Assembly (NCBI GenBank): GCA_036250225.1
Contig: JAPZLL010000009.1
Coordinates: 682,001-746,000, forward strand
Direction: 5' to 3'
DNA: 64,000 nucleotides
Origin: Cercophora sp. LCS_1
Lineage: Eukaryota > Ascomycota > Sordariomycetes > Sordariales > Lasiosphaeriaceae
Every line of letters begins with the position of its first letter. The stretch's first letter is position 1. The notes beneath the pieces were generated by a model. That model was not told the origin of the DNA. It searched no databases and worked only from the letters and a program-made list of their open reading frames with translations. Positions 21,214 through 34,530 of the stretch are shown here, in pieces. The translations under genes and the position numbers were made by a program.

Positions 21214-22869
21214 TCACTCGGCGCACCCTGATAGCAGAGTCTCAACCATAGCGGCGGTTTGGATCGCCTTTTGTGCCTTCTCCACCTCCTTGCTCACACG
21301 ACCAGCCAGCCACTGGAACTGCGAGGCAAGCTCTTCGCTCCCGCCCACGTACTCGCTGTATAGATCCAACAGGTGGAAGGCCATCTCAACACAGGTTGGG
21401 ACAAACCTTGCGTCCTGGCAGTACTTGTACGTCCACCGCAAGACAGGCAGGACCGTCACCTCGTCTCTTCCCTCGAGCGCTTCACGCAGCGCGGAGCGAT
21501 GGCGCAACGCAACCAGCACCGTGAGAGCCGTTACCGGTTGGTACTCGGGTGCCGACATGTCGATGACAGCGTCGAGCGCCGAGGCATAGCGACCTTCCCG
21601 TAAGTCGCGTTGCCATGGCTTGAGTCTTTTGTTTTTCTTGCCTGAGCGGGTGACGGGAATGATGACGTCCACATTCTCGCCCAGCGCGTCCATGGCCTTG
21701 TTGCTCAGCTCGTTGCGCTTGCGTTTGGCTTTTTGGGCATCCAGGCGCTCGATTGCCTCTGGACCGGCGATGAGGGCCGCGCGTTCGGTGGCGCGCTCAC
21801 GGGCTTTTTCGGCCGCTGCGCCGGCGAGTCGGGTGCGCAGAGAAAGAACACCCGATTGCATGCCCACTACCAGATGGCGGTCCTCCTGAGTGGCGCCAGC
21901 TGCGATGACGGAGACGGCAAGTACTGGGGAAGGATACTTGGCCGTTGAGACGATGTTCCATGAGCCCGTTTCGTAGATTTTGATGTGTCCGTCCAGACTG
22001 CCGCTGACAACACGACGGCCATTGGAGGCGAGAGAGAGGCTGGTCACTGTCTTTTGGTGGTTGGTGATTTGCCGGAGCGGTTTGGCGGCTACAAGATCAA
22101 GGACTGAGATGGTGTTTCCAGAGGCGGCGAGGAGGGTAGTGCCCGAAGGGAGGGGCAATACGTCTTCTATGGGATCCTTGTGCTTGAATGTGAGTACGGC
22201 AGTGTTGCTAGGGGCGCGCGCATCCCAGACGCGGACCGTCTCGTCGTAGGAACCAGTGACCAGCATGTTGCTGTTTCCGCCAGGCATAAAGGCACCGCTA
22301 CGGACATAATCGGAGTGGCCCGTGAACATGCGACTTGGGGTGTTGGAAGGCAGATCCCAGAGGCGAACCGTCTTGTCGTCACTGGTGCTCATGAGAGTGG
22401 TGAGATCGGTGGGCGACCATTTTGTCACCCACACGGGCTGTTTGTGTATGTTCCACGTTTTCAACACAGCGCCGCGATTTCCTTGGCTGACATCAAACAC
22501 TTGTATTCTCCCCGAATCCTCACCTGCAACGAGAACGCGCCCATCGATTCGCAGTTCGCCGCAGTGGGCCTCGCTGTCGAAACGGCCGATGGTCTTGAGC
22601 GGCTCGCGCTTGCGGATGGAGAATATGTCGACGCGAGGGCCGGATGTGACTGCAAATAGGTCGTTAACCTTTGCCGCGGCAACGAGTGAGTTGGACGACG
22701 CAGCGCCAGCCGTCATGGCGGGGAAGCTGATGTGCGAAATGGGCCATGATGCCGTCGATGTGTGGCTCTTTTGGTTCTTGAACGACTTCCAGTAACGCTG
22801 CTCGGCCGTGACGGGGCTAGGCCCCGTTGGCAGCTTCAATTGCTGCAATGGAAGCACCTTGGCCGCCAT
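21214..22869 (-). CDS. utp15: U3 snoRNP-associated protein Utp15
   Basis: Single exon, 551 aa from MAAKVLPLQQLKLPTGPSP; the frame is open further upstream but this Met matches the family start. An N-terminal WD40 propeller (about residues 40-340) shows repeats such as VWVTKWSPTDLTTLMSTSDDK then VRLWDLP, and MLVTGSYDETVRVWDARAP. The C-terminal helical UTP15 domain (about 400-545) includes LKPWQRDLREGRYASALDAVI. Utp15 belongs to the t-UTP/UTP-A complex of the small-subunit processome in the nucleolus, needed for 35S pre-rRNA transcription and early cleavage. Length is close to yeast (513 aa). Confidence 0.95.
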   Translation of the reverse strand: MAAKVLPLQQLKLPTGPSPVTAEQRYWKSFKNQKSHTSTASWPISHISFPAMTAGAASSNSLVAAAKVNDLFAVTSGPRVDIFSIRKREPLKTIGRFDSEAHCGELRIDGRVLVAGEDSGRIQVFDVSQGNRGAVLKTWNIHKQPVWVTKWSPTDLTTLMSTSDDKTVRLWDLPSNTPSRMFTGHSDYVRSGAFMPGGNSNMLVTGSYDETVRVWDARAPSNTAVLTFKHKDPIEDVLPLPSGTTLLAASGNTISVLDLVAAKPLRQITNHQKTVTSLSLASNGRRVVSGSLDGHIKIYETGSWNIVSTAKYPSPVLAVSVIAAGATQEDRHLVVGMQSGVLSLRTRLAGAAAEKARERATERAALIAGPEAIERLDAQKAKRKRNELSNKAMDALGENVDVIIPVTRSGKKNKRLKPWQRDLREGRYASALDAVIDMSAPEYQPVTALTVLVALRHRSALREALEGRDEVTVLPVLRWTYKYCQDARFVPTCVEMAFHLLDLYSEYVGGSEELASQFQWLAGRVSKEVEKAQKAIQTAAMVETLLSGCAE

Positions 22870-24322
22870 GGTTATGTCGAGTTGTTGATCGTGGTGATGG
22901 TGCTGAATCGTTTTTTCCAACTTTTTTATGGGTCGGAATTTTGCTTGGACTTTTTTCGCGCCCAGACTCTGCCGGGAGCTTGCCCCACTCCGATCCGGCA
23001 AGCTTGCTGGTTGGCTGCCTTGGAGAACCCGCCATGGGGAAGCACCCGAATCGATGGAACCCTGAGACCCCTGTGCTGTGTTACTGAGGCTGGCGGGCGG
23101 GAGTTTCCAGATCAGCTTGGCAGCGGGGTGCTGGCGTCAAGCAACCGGGGGAAGTCTTCGATGCCCTGGTTTGAATTCTGTGCCTCGAACGATATGAACA
23201 TGATGAAATACTAGCACCTCGAGCCACGCATAGCAAGACTGTTATCGTTGGGCTGTGTGTTTGAGCGTGTTGAAGGTAACTTGAAATTGTTGTACGGGGT
23301 ATATCGGAGCATTTGAGGCTTCATGCAAACTCGTCAATTTTCAATTTCGGGACAGGCTGTTGTTGATTCGGACAACCTTCACTGTGGCCGTCCCGTGTCT
23401 GCATTTGCTCTGCTCGTGACACTCAAGGCAAGGTGTTATTTCAATTTTCTCTGCTCCGGGCATTAGAATGGAAGCCATCTTCAACCTCGGCCGGGCTCCG
23501 ACAGAGGTGTCTCTCGAAGCCCAATGATTGACCCCTGCCCGCCTATCACGGATGGATGCATTTCCTTGCTTTGGCCTCTTCAGACAAGCCATTAGCGTCA
23601 CGTGTACGTCGACACCATCACTTTACTGGCACAAACAGAATATTGCAGTGGTAAGGTCGGATCAAACCAGTGCAAAAAAAACCATCAGACGAAAAGGCAG
23701 AACTGCGACCGGGAAGGTGCGACCCAGATTCGTGTTCCTGTGAGGAACCACTTGGACCACCGCGCGCTTGAACCCCCACCCAAGGAGAGGCTGCGATTGG
23801 CCACGCCCTGGAGGAGCACCGCTGGGCAGTCACGATCGGGAGAGCCTCAATCAGCACTTTCCCAACGTCAGCGTCCAGTCGCAAAACAACCACAACCTAA
23901 AAAGGACCCACAAGGGGATGGCTGTTGAGCTGCGCATCGCTCCTGCCGTGGTGAAGTTCTCCTTTGTGCCTACTTGGCCCTTTAGGTTCACGTGCCGGCT
24001 TTTGTTCAGCGCTAAAGGCGTTGCCACAAGCTGTTTTCGCCTGTTGGTCCTCCGTGATCCGAACCTCCCCTCTCGATAAATCGCGGCTACCAACCTTTTG
24101 CCCATCACCCAAGAAAGCTTGCCCAGTCTGCAACGCCGAGAAACTGCGCGGTCCCTCGTTTGCGCTGCGCGATCTTTGGCAATAGTCATCTCCTGATGGT
24201 ACGTCTCACGGTCGCCAGCAACATCGAGATTCCCGTGATCTTTCCTGCTCAACACACTGCGGTATCTCAGTCTCGGCGCAACCCAAACCCCAGAACTAGC
24301 AGATGTTTCGGCTGAGAAGACC
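22870..24322. promoter_or_regulatory. Divergent promoter region, Utp15 / MIZ protein
   Basis: About 1.45 kb between two opposite start codons. No other coding sequence was recognised. An upstream ATG at 24303 opens a 12-codon frame that ends at 24338, overlapping the MIZ protein ATG (24323) out of frame. Confidence 0.5.
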
Positions 24323-27300
24323 ATGCCCCCGCCTCTGAACACCGGAGGGCGCCCGAATCCCCCCTTTCCCGACCGTCAGATCGCGAACTCGAATGCTACA
24401 GCCAGTACGTTTTTGGGTGGAAGGCAACAACCGCAGTGGATCACAGGTGGCGCGTCAAAACCGGCGTCCCGGCCTACGCCTCGCCCGCCTGTTGCACAGG
24501 TTGCACAGCAACAACAACAGCAGCAGCAGCAGTAAGCAAATGCTGGGAGCCATATTGTGTCTCGAGCTAACATTTGATATGGAAGGTTTTCACACAGCGT
24601 TCTGCCCTCGCCTGCGCCTAGTGACGAGCCGAGTCCCGCCGTGTCGAACACTCACGATAGTCCCAACCCGAACAATGCGACCCTTCCCGACTTGCAACCA
24701 GCACAGCCAGCACAACCAGCGCCCATGGTACCAATAACCCACGCGCCGATCCATCCTACTAGCGATGCTCGGTTCGTGCGTGACCCGACGGCCGATATAG
24801 CAGTCCAACCAACACACGAGGCTGTACTTCAGAACCAGGCCTCTTTCCTGGCAAACTCTCAACTCGTCAGGTCGCCGGTCACCGTGGCCAGTCCCAGAGC
24901 TCCGATGACACCCGTGGTGACCACTCCTCTGGCAAGTCCAGCGATCATCCAAGCAGGCACTTTCGGAAACCCGATACTAGTCCCTGGGCAGGGTCAGGCT
25001 ACGAACCCATACCCACCACAGCCAGGTCCCTCTGCTGGCCCTCCAGCTCATAAGAGGCGGCGAATCACTCCTGCTGGGGTTCCCGGGCCGAGCTCACAGC
25101 CACCGATTGCTATGCTCAGCTATGCCAGCTTTTTCCCACAAACCAACGAGTTTCTAAGTCGATGGGGTTTGGACAATCTCAAAGCAGAAATCGACGTTCC
25201 GCGCATTCGACTTCTTCAAGAGGCATGCACAAAGGAAGATGGCTTCTTTCTCGCCCTTCACCAGCTGTACTGCATATGGTCTGAACATCCCGGTGATGTC
25301 CACCGAGTCTTTCACCAACTAGATCAACCGACAATCAACACTGCCTTCGCTTTCATTGAGCCCATTCTTAAGAAGAACAATATGCTCTCGGCTGCGACTA
25401 GGCAATGGTTCCCGGTATTTCCCGCTCGTCTCTCCCAGCTCCTGGAGACATCGAATGCCCACAGAACCGCGATTCAACAAGTCAGCGGCTTCTTGCAAAA
25501 GTTGGCGCAGAGCTACAATGACCTGACCAGAAGAGTCACAGAACGAGGCTATCCTTACACTGTGGACGAGCTTCTTGGTTACCTACACTGTTTTTCTCCA
25601 GTTTTGCAGAAGATTCTCTTTACTGCGTGCCGGAGGAAGTTAGGCGTCAGGGACTCAGACTTATCCAACAAGATGGATCAGTACTTTCATGATGACCAAC
25701 GAGCTCATCTCGACCCGGCAACCAACTCCCTGGTGTTTGCGCCAAACCAGCAGTCACATGAGAGGACCGCCCGGCTCGTCAAAAAATATCAGTATCTGAT
25801 GGCCGTGAACCGAAAACAGACGGAACAACCTGCACAACAATCCAATGGACAGTCACCTTCATTGGGTTCCTTACGCGCTCCCTCGACCCATCCTCCCGCA
25901 ACTCAACTCCAGAATCCGATTCTCGCGCGCCCGGCGACAGGGGTGCCGGGCTTCCAAACAGGGCAGCCTTTTGTCCCGACACAGGTGGCCCCACTCCATA
26001 CAACCTCTCCATTTCAGGACCAACCTCAGGGGTTGATGGTCCCTCCAGGCATGGTGCTCGCATCAAACGTTGGCCAGGAAGGTCACTTTGCAATGAACCA
26101 GCAGACACAGCAGAATGGCTACATGCAGTATGGTGTGGCGCCAGCACAACACAGCAATGGGGCTCAGCAGCAGCTTCAAGGCAACCCATTTGCACAACAA
26201 AGCCAGCTACAGCAACAGCGGATTCATCAACAAATGCTCTTGGACCAGAACATGGAACGCCAGATACGAACACTGCAGCAGCAGCAGCAGCAACCCACCC
26301 CCCAACTCATTCACCAGTCGGCGGTAGGCCAGCAGCATCTGCAACAAAATCAGCAACGCTTGGGTCAGTTGGTCTGGCAGGCGCAACAATCTCCACCCCA
26401 GCAGCAATACGGGAGTGCACGTCTTGCTCCAGTGCCTCCTGCGCGCCCACCAACCAGACAGCTGTCGGTCGGCAGTGTAAGCCAGGTTCGAGCCACCCTT
26501 CCTTCCGTTTCGCCCCGCATCCAACAGATGCAGCCACCGAGGCAGCGGTCTCGCCAACTGGAAGAGATAGCGTCGCGTCCTCTCTTGCCACCGAGAGGTG
26601 CGATAATTCAGCGCCAGAACTGGCCACACAGCGAGCACGACAAAGCCGCCATTATGGCAGCACTCCATCAGGCAGATGTTCGCAGCCCGAAGCGCGTTGT
26701 ACCCAGTGAAAATCCTGAGCGCTTTTACCAAGCCATCAAGGCGCTTGCTGCTGGGCCAGCCCATATTCCACCAAAGGACGCGATTCAGAGGATAACGTTC
26801 GACATCACCCCCCAGCAATATGCGCTGATGACGAGAGTCGTCACAAGGCCATTTGATCTCCTCAAAACCGCCGAGCATCTTCGAGGTTGTCTTAGGTGGA
26901 GACTTCGATGCTGCAAAGTCACTCCTGACAAGGCAAGGAATCTTACTGAACAGCTCTGGGTACTCTGTGATATGAACTGGCCTGACAGCATTGCAATAAC
27001 ATTGAACGGCAAGCACCTGAAAATCAAGAGAGAATCTTCGAATGGGAAAGACCTACCGATCGAGCTTACTGACCTGGTTACTTGCGGGGTCAATACCCTT
27101 CAAATCACGCTGCCCGACATCAAAAATAACGACACTAAGCACCGTTACGTTGCAGTTGAAGTCGTCGAGACACTGAGCCACTCCGAGGTCTTGAATCTTG
27201 TTTGGGACAAGGGTGTCATTCCCCAGGACGTGACGCTGAAGAAGATCAGAGACCAGCTAACTGGTCCCGCTTCGAATGACGACGGCTTGGAGGTGCTCAC

Positions 27301-27778
27301 AAAGTTCTTTACCATTGATTTGGCGTGTCCCTTCAGCTCGACCATCTTTCAAATTCCGGCGCGCGGGGTCGACTGTGGTCATATGGAGTGCTTTGACCTG
27401 ATCACGTGGCTGGAGACGCGCCCGAGCAAACCGAAGGTCGAGTGCATACATTTGGATGAAGACTGCGCATGCAAGCATGAGAGGGAACCCAGCCTCGTTG
27501 ACAAGTGGAAGTGCCCGATTTGCCTAGCCGACGCAAGACCCTACAGCTTGCGCATTGACCAGTTTCTTCACAAAGTGCGTGGTCAATTGGAGGAGCAGGG
27601 CAAGTTGCACGCTAAGAAGTTGAATGTGGAAAAGGATGGCTCGTGGTCCGTGATTGTGGAGGCAGATGAGGACGTCGATAGCGACGATGACATCCAGCCA
27701 CGTGCGGCTTCCAGGGCTGCGCCGACGCCGGCGGTTCCCCGCAAGGAAGTGGAGGTCATTGAGATCGACTCCGACTGA
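24323..27778 (+). CDS. PINIT/MIZ (SP-RING) zinc-finger protein, SUMO E3 ligase-like
   Basis: Two exons, 24323-24531 and 24598-27778, total 1129 aa. The first half is disordered, with Pro and Gln tracts. A helical region near residues 240-400 and a second Gln-rich block follow. The C-terminal third matches PIAS/Siz/Zimp proteins. A PINIT-like segment contains WPDSIAITLNGKHLKIKR and LVTCGVNTLQITL. The MIZ/SP-RING then runs LACPFSSTIFQIPARGVDCGHMECFDLITWL ... KWKCPICLADARPYSLRIDQ, with the Cys/His ligands present. The C-terminus IEIDSD is acidic and hydrophobic, like a SUMO-interacting motif. Nuclear SUMO-E3 activity is inferred from family. Exon 1 ends inside a CAG/CAA tract. Confidence 0.85.
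24508..24531 (+). repeat. CAA/CAG (polyglutamine) tract at a splice donor
   Basis: The tandem CAA/CAG codons at the end of exon 1 of the MIZ gene run straight into the donor GTAAGC at 24532, so the last CA of the tract is the exon end. Confidence 0.8.
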
Positions 27779-29080
27779 CGAGCCACTTGCCGTTGCTGTG
27801 TCACAGCAACTGCCGGCCAACAGCAAGTTTTTTTTTTTTGCAATCCGGTACACTCTCCCTCCACAACCCCCTGATCAGCAACTCTCGTTTTTGATTCTTG
27901 GCTGCTGGCCAACAGCACAGCGCCGACCTTCCACGCCCTCATTGAAGAGAGCAACAATGGTGGCATTTAGCAGTGGTGTTATGGCGCCTAGATTGTGAGG
28001 CTGGGGCAATTTCATGCTCCTCTCACAACACGATTTTTGCGTTATCTTCGGATCCGGCGCTGCATTTTTTTTGACTTTATTGGGAATGAGGGGCACAAAA
28101 GAGATCGGGTGGCGTTTAGGGGCTGTGATATCCCAATATGATTTCCCTTCCCTCATATTGCATTTTCTTTTGAGCGTGGAGTTTTTGTCTGCTTTTCTTG
28201 CATGGAGGCTGGGAAGAAGGGGGATCAGATGGTGCAAGGTACGAAGTGAAAACAAAGGATGGGGGACCATAATGATCTAGGTCACGAAAAGAAGAGAGTT
28301 GCGTCAAGCATTGATCTCGTACGGGGTGTCAGGAAGTCACGGATGTCTGGATATGTGTGTTTGTTGCCGGTCTCCCTACGGGTCGAGACGCAAGCAGTGA
28401 AATGAAGACCACGAACAATAATTGATGTGTGTTTGCGCTGTATTATGTTTTATGAGTTTGCGTGTGCATGCCCTTTTTTTTGGAGATCCAAAACACGAAA
28501 ATGATGTCCCGAGTATTGCGCTTTGACTGTGGGTGATGATACCAATCCTTCTTCCAAAGGCGAGAGGTTCCCCAAATAATCAAATGCGCAAGGCCGTTCA
28601 ATTGTCAGGACGCCTCACTTTGTTTTTGTCTCGGCGGCGCAGCATTACCAGAAAGTAGAAAGGCAATCTCCAGGATTTCCGATCCCAGACATGGGGCGCA
28701 GATATTGTGCATACCCGCGCGATATCCGCGCGATACCCGCGTGCTTCGTAGACGCCTTGCGTAGACATTGACGTAAGCTGCGGAAATGAAGGCGGATCGG
28801 TATTTCGAGACGAATCACCTTCACATATCACCGCGCTATCCTCCCGTCTCACCTCGACATGTTTGTGCACATCTCTCATCAATTGGAAGAATTAAACATT
28901 TACTTGACGGTACTATAAACATGTCACACCTCCCAACCCATTGCCAACCGACCAGCCAGCCGCCATATCTCTCCTCCCGCAGGGTATCTTCCGTATTTCC
29001 AACATCCCTCTCTGTCATGAACCAATCCTTCTCATGCTGTTATGGTTATGGCTATGGCTACGAATGAACGCTTTAAATGC
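27779..29080. other. Convergent 3' region
   Basis: 1.3 kb between the MIZ gene (+) and the arrestin gene (-). It has T-runs and AT-rich patches, with no coding sequence recognised. Confidence 0.5.
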
Positions 29081-31027
29081 TCAGTTCTTCTCAGGTAACG
29101 TGCTCGGCTCATTCTCGTTCGTCACTCCACTATATGCCGGCCTGGCAGTGCTAGGAACTACCGGACCCGTCATTATCTCCGCCATGGCCTCGTCATAGCT
29201 GGGCGGCGCGTCATCGTATGGTGGCGCCGAGGTGGATGGGGACTGGCCTGGTGCGAGCTGTGGCGGGTACAACGGGTCGGGTGGACCCTGCTGTCGACGA
29301 GATGGACGTCGTTGATGTGGCTGCTGTGCTCCGGGCTGTTGCGGTTGCGGTTGCGGTTGCGGTTGCGATTGCGATTGCGGGTAAGGATGTGGGTGTGGGT
29401 GTGGATGTGGGTGTTGATGGACGGGGAAGCTATTTCTGGGTGGAAGTTGAGGAGGTCGCTGAGGAGATAGAGGGTTCGGCCCCTGCGGTTGTTGTTGGGC
29501 GTATAGAATATGTGGCTGAAGGCTCGGGGGTTGCTGGGGTTTGTTTGAGGTCCTCCTTTGTATCCGACCACGGCGCATGGCCTCGAGAAGCTCTGGAGAA
29601 GGTGCCACGCCAGAGTATACCTCTACAGAACTAAAATGGAGTGGAAGATGGATTTCCTGTGGGATCTCCGAAAGGCGGGCCTTGCCCCTCGAGGAGGATG
29701 TCGGAGGCTTGCCCCAGGCTAGACCCAACTTAACCTCTAGTTGGTAGGTTCGACTGAGAAGGGTTAGCTGACGATGACCAACACACGGTGTTATAACGAA
29801 CCTGAGGTTGCAAGTCACGAAGCTGGGCATGACGGTATTGGGAAGGGGAATGTTACGCCACAGGTCGTCGGGCAGGACTGTCTCGGAGTTGAGGGCATCG
29901 CCCGGACGAGACACGGGTATGGATAGACCTTGTTTCGACGTAACAACCCACCGGGTGACCTCGGTGTGGATGAGGTCCTGGCATCGAACAATTGTCTCGC
30001 CAATGAGATCAACCTGCAAGGCTATGAGAAAGACCTCGGCATCGACCGCCGCCAACTTCTTCGCGATGAGACGCAGCGGCACTGGCTTGTTACACGTCAG
30101 GATCGCTGGATGCGGAATCCGTGCAGACATCTCAATCGAGGGAGAAGTCGGCGTCGGTGGCGGTTGCACATCCAGCGTGCCGTTTGTGCCGATAGTAGGG
30201 GAGGTAGGGGTGGCGGCAGTCGGAGATGGTAATGCTGCGGCGGCGTCTGGTTTTGGTCCATGGCCTCCAGACCACCCGCCAAACAGCCCTGATCGTTTTT
30301 TGGGTTCAGGCCCAGGACTTGGCGATCGACTCTTGGGCCGGAAAGTGTAAGGGCGACGTGCGTAAGCTTCTTGGTTGGTCTTGGCCTGTCTAGGGGGCTC
30401 AATAGGTAAGAACTTGAGCCCAATCTGGTACCTCCAGTTCTCACGGAACAGGCCAGGCCTCTGAATTGTGACCTTGATATAGTACCGGATCTCCGCCTCT
30501 CCGGGCGAGCCGGTAAAGCTCGGGGGCAGCGTCTTCTTCACGTGAGTATAGAGAAGCTGCTTGGTGCCGTCCATGACGCGAATCCCACCCAGTCCAAAAA
30601 GGCCCGAAGATGCCGCAATGCCACTGGGGCCGGCCAGGCCGCCGATACGGCCCATGGCCTCTGGGTTCCCGCAGGCGTTGTTAAACGGGATTTTGAACTG
30701 AAACGGGAACCGGTGCTGTCCGGGGGCGAGAATAATGGGGGGCGGCATCACGGGCTTGGTCTCATCCGGGAAGACCTGTGCGACCTTGTAGAGAATCTTG
30801 TGATTCTCAGTCAGAATGTCGCCGCTCGGCCCCAGCTCCCTCGCCGAGATTCCGGTCCCAGAGCCGTCGGGTGGTATCCCAAGAGCCGTCTTGGACTCGC
30901 CCTCAAGCTTGACGATGATGGCGCCAACATGCTCATTGCGGCTGAGTGAAATGATGATCTGGCCGCGGACGACATCGAGATTGGTGTAGAACTCGGGCTG
31001 GTTCTCCAGCGCTATCCTGATGGACAT
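29081..31027 (-). CDS. Alpha-arrestin (ART-type ubiquitin-ligase adaptor)
   Basis: Two exons, 31027-29802 and 29753-29081, total 632 aa from MSIRIALENQPEFYTNLDVV. The arrestin N-domain starts with VRGQIIISLSRNEHVGAIIVKLEG; APGQHRFPFQFKIP is the classic arrestin-N turn. The arrestin C-domain runs from about residue 280 to 470. I place a 48-nt intron at 29754-29801 (donor GTTCGT, branch GCTAAC, acceptor CAG). Its length is a multiple of three, so the frame stays open whether or not it is removed; splicing gives CNLSRTYQLEVKLG, which fits the family better. The C-tail has PPSY (a PPxY motif) and PPYDD for WW domains of Rsp5/NEDD4 ligases, plus His-Pro and Gln-Pro repeats. Role: sorting of plasma-membrane transporters (family knowledge). 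Confidence 0.87.
   Translation of the reverse strand: MSIRIALENQPEFYTNLDVVRGQIIISLSRNEHVGAIIVKLEGESKTALGIPPDGSGTGISARELGPSGDILTENHKILYKVAQVFPDETKPVMPPPIILAPGQHRFPFQFKIPFNNACGNPEAMGRIGGLAGPSGIAASSGLFGLGGIRVMDGTKQLLYTHVKKTLPPSFTGSPGEAEIRYYIKVTIQRPGLFRENWRYQIGLKFLPIEPPRQAKTNQEAYARRPYTFRPKSRSPSPGPEPKKRSGLFGGWSGGHGPKPDAAAALPSPTAATPTSPTIGTNGTLDVQPPPTPTSPSIEMSARIPHPAILTCNKPVPLRLIAKKLAAVDAEVFLIALQVDLIGETIVRCQDLIHTEVTRWVVTSKQGLSIPVSRPGDALNSETVLPDDLWRNIPLPNTVMPSFVTCNLRFVITPCVGHRQLTLLSRTYQLEVKLGLAWGKPPTSSSRGKARLSEIPQEIHLPLHFSSVEVYSGVAPSPELLEAMRRGRIQRRTSNKPQQPPSLQPHILYAQQQPQGPNPLSPQRPPQLPPRNSFPVHQHPHPHPHPHPYPQSQSQPQPQPQPQQPGAQQPHQRRPSRRQQGPPDPLYPPQLAPGQSPSTSAPPYDDAPPSYDEAMAEIMTGPVVPSTARPAYSGVTNENEPSTLPEKN
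29339..29416. repeat. Hexanucleotide repeats in the arrestin C-tail
   Basis: Adjacent tracts of GGTTGC/GATTGC (29339-29380) and GTGGGT/GTGGAT (about 29389-29416) on the + strand. They encode Gln-Pro and His-Pro repeats on the minus strand. Confidence 0.8.
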
Positions 31028-33325
<2,298 letters not shown>

Positions 33326-34530
33326 TCTGGCGGGGAAGGAACGTAAGGCGTTTGGAGTTTGTGGGCATCTTTGGACGATGATATCCAGGGCAATGTAGAC
33401 AAAATGTGATGACCACCAATGAGATGTGAAACTGCACACCATAAATTCAAGAGGAGTTCCAATCTGTCTCCGGGGGAAATGTCTTGAACACCTTGAACCA
33501 ATAAACCCGAGAGACCAGACGAGTAAGACCTTGTAAAAGATGCCGTAAGCATCAGCCGCATAAGACATCAGGCGTAAAACCCGGTAAGAGCTTCCGTGAC
33601 GACGGATTGCCGGGCCGGACACGCGTAAGTAAGCAAGTAATGTCGCGCCGTGTGGCTTACGAGATGGCACTTCCGAGATGCGGGTCTGGCCTCCTGCATC
33701 TCTGAAGCGCCTTACGGTAAGGGATTAAGCATCAACCCTTTTGTTTTGAGGTTTTAGTAAGCACTGATGAGTAACAATTGAGACACCTCTGTGTTTTGCA
33801 TTACGCTCCTAGAAATTGACATGGCCCTTATGTGGCGAGAAGGATCGTTTGCTTGGTTTGAGTGAGCGACTCCATGGGTTGGCAAGGTTTGGTATGTCGT
33901 GTCAGAATATGAGCGTTGTTGGATTTGATATCGCTCTTTGGAGTTCCGGAATTGAAGCGATGTGTCAACCTGAAAGTTGTGAGACTAGCAGGGAACCGGG
34001 AATGCGGGCGTTCTTCGTCAGGAACAACTTCTTGTCCGTGTTTTTTTTTGTTCGGTGGCCCTGGCATGTTCGACTCCTCTTCTCGCATGACATGTCAGAT
34101 ATTATGACGTTTCGTTTTCGTTTGCGACTTGTATCGTTGGGCGGGCAATCAAACTACCAGTATAGATGCCTCAACGGATCATTACACCCTGTCATTGTTT
34201 GCGCATATCGAGGAAGGAGAGACGATACTTTTTGGATAGTTGATGGTGAGAACGTTAGGCGCCGGTTGCCTGCTCTTATAAGACCTTATAGATTGGTATG
34301 AATCACCGGGAAGGTGAGAATGACGGAAACAAGACGAAACGTAGATATCGACTTCATGGGACGCTGCAGGGTGTTCTTGCAAGGCTTGGTATTCTCATCA
34401 ATGTCTCGTTTCGCTATCCATGCCCGAGACTAAAGCCCACGTACCTGACAACTGAAGCGGGGAATTTACAATGCTCATATAATAATACACGACCGCTTTT
34501 TACCTACTTCGCGACCATCATCCTCCAAAC
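33326..34530. other. Convergent 3' region
   Basis: 1.2 kb between dim1 (+) and prohibitin-1 (-). The stretch 33330-33770 is unusually rich in GTAAG/CTTAC words. No gene seen. Confidence 0.5.
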
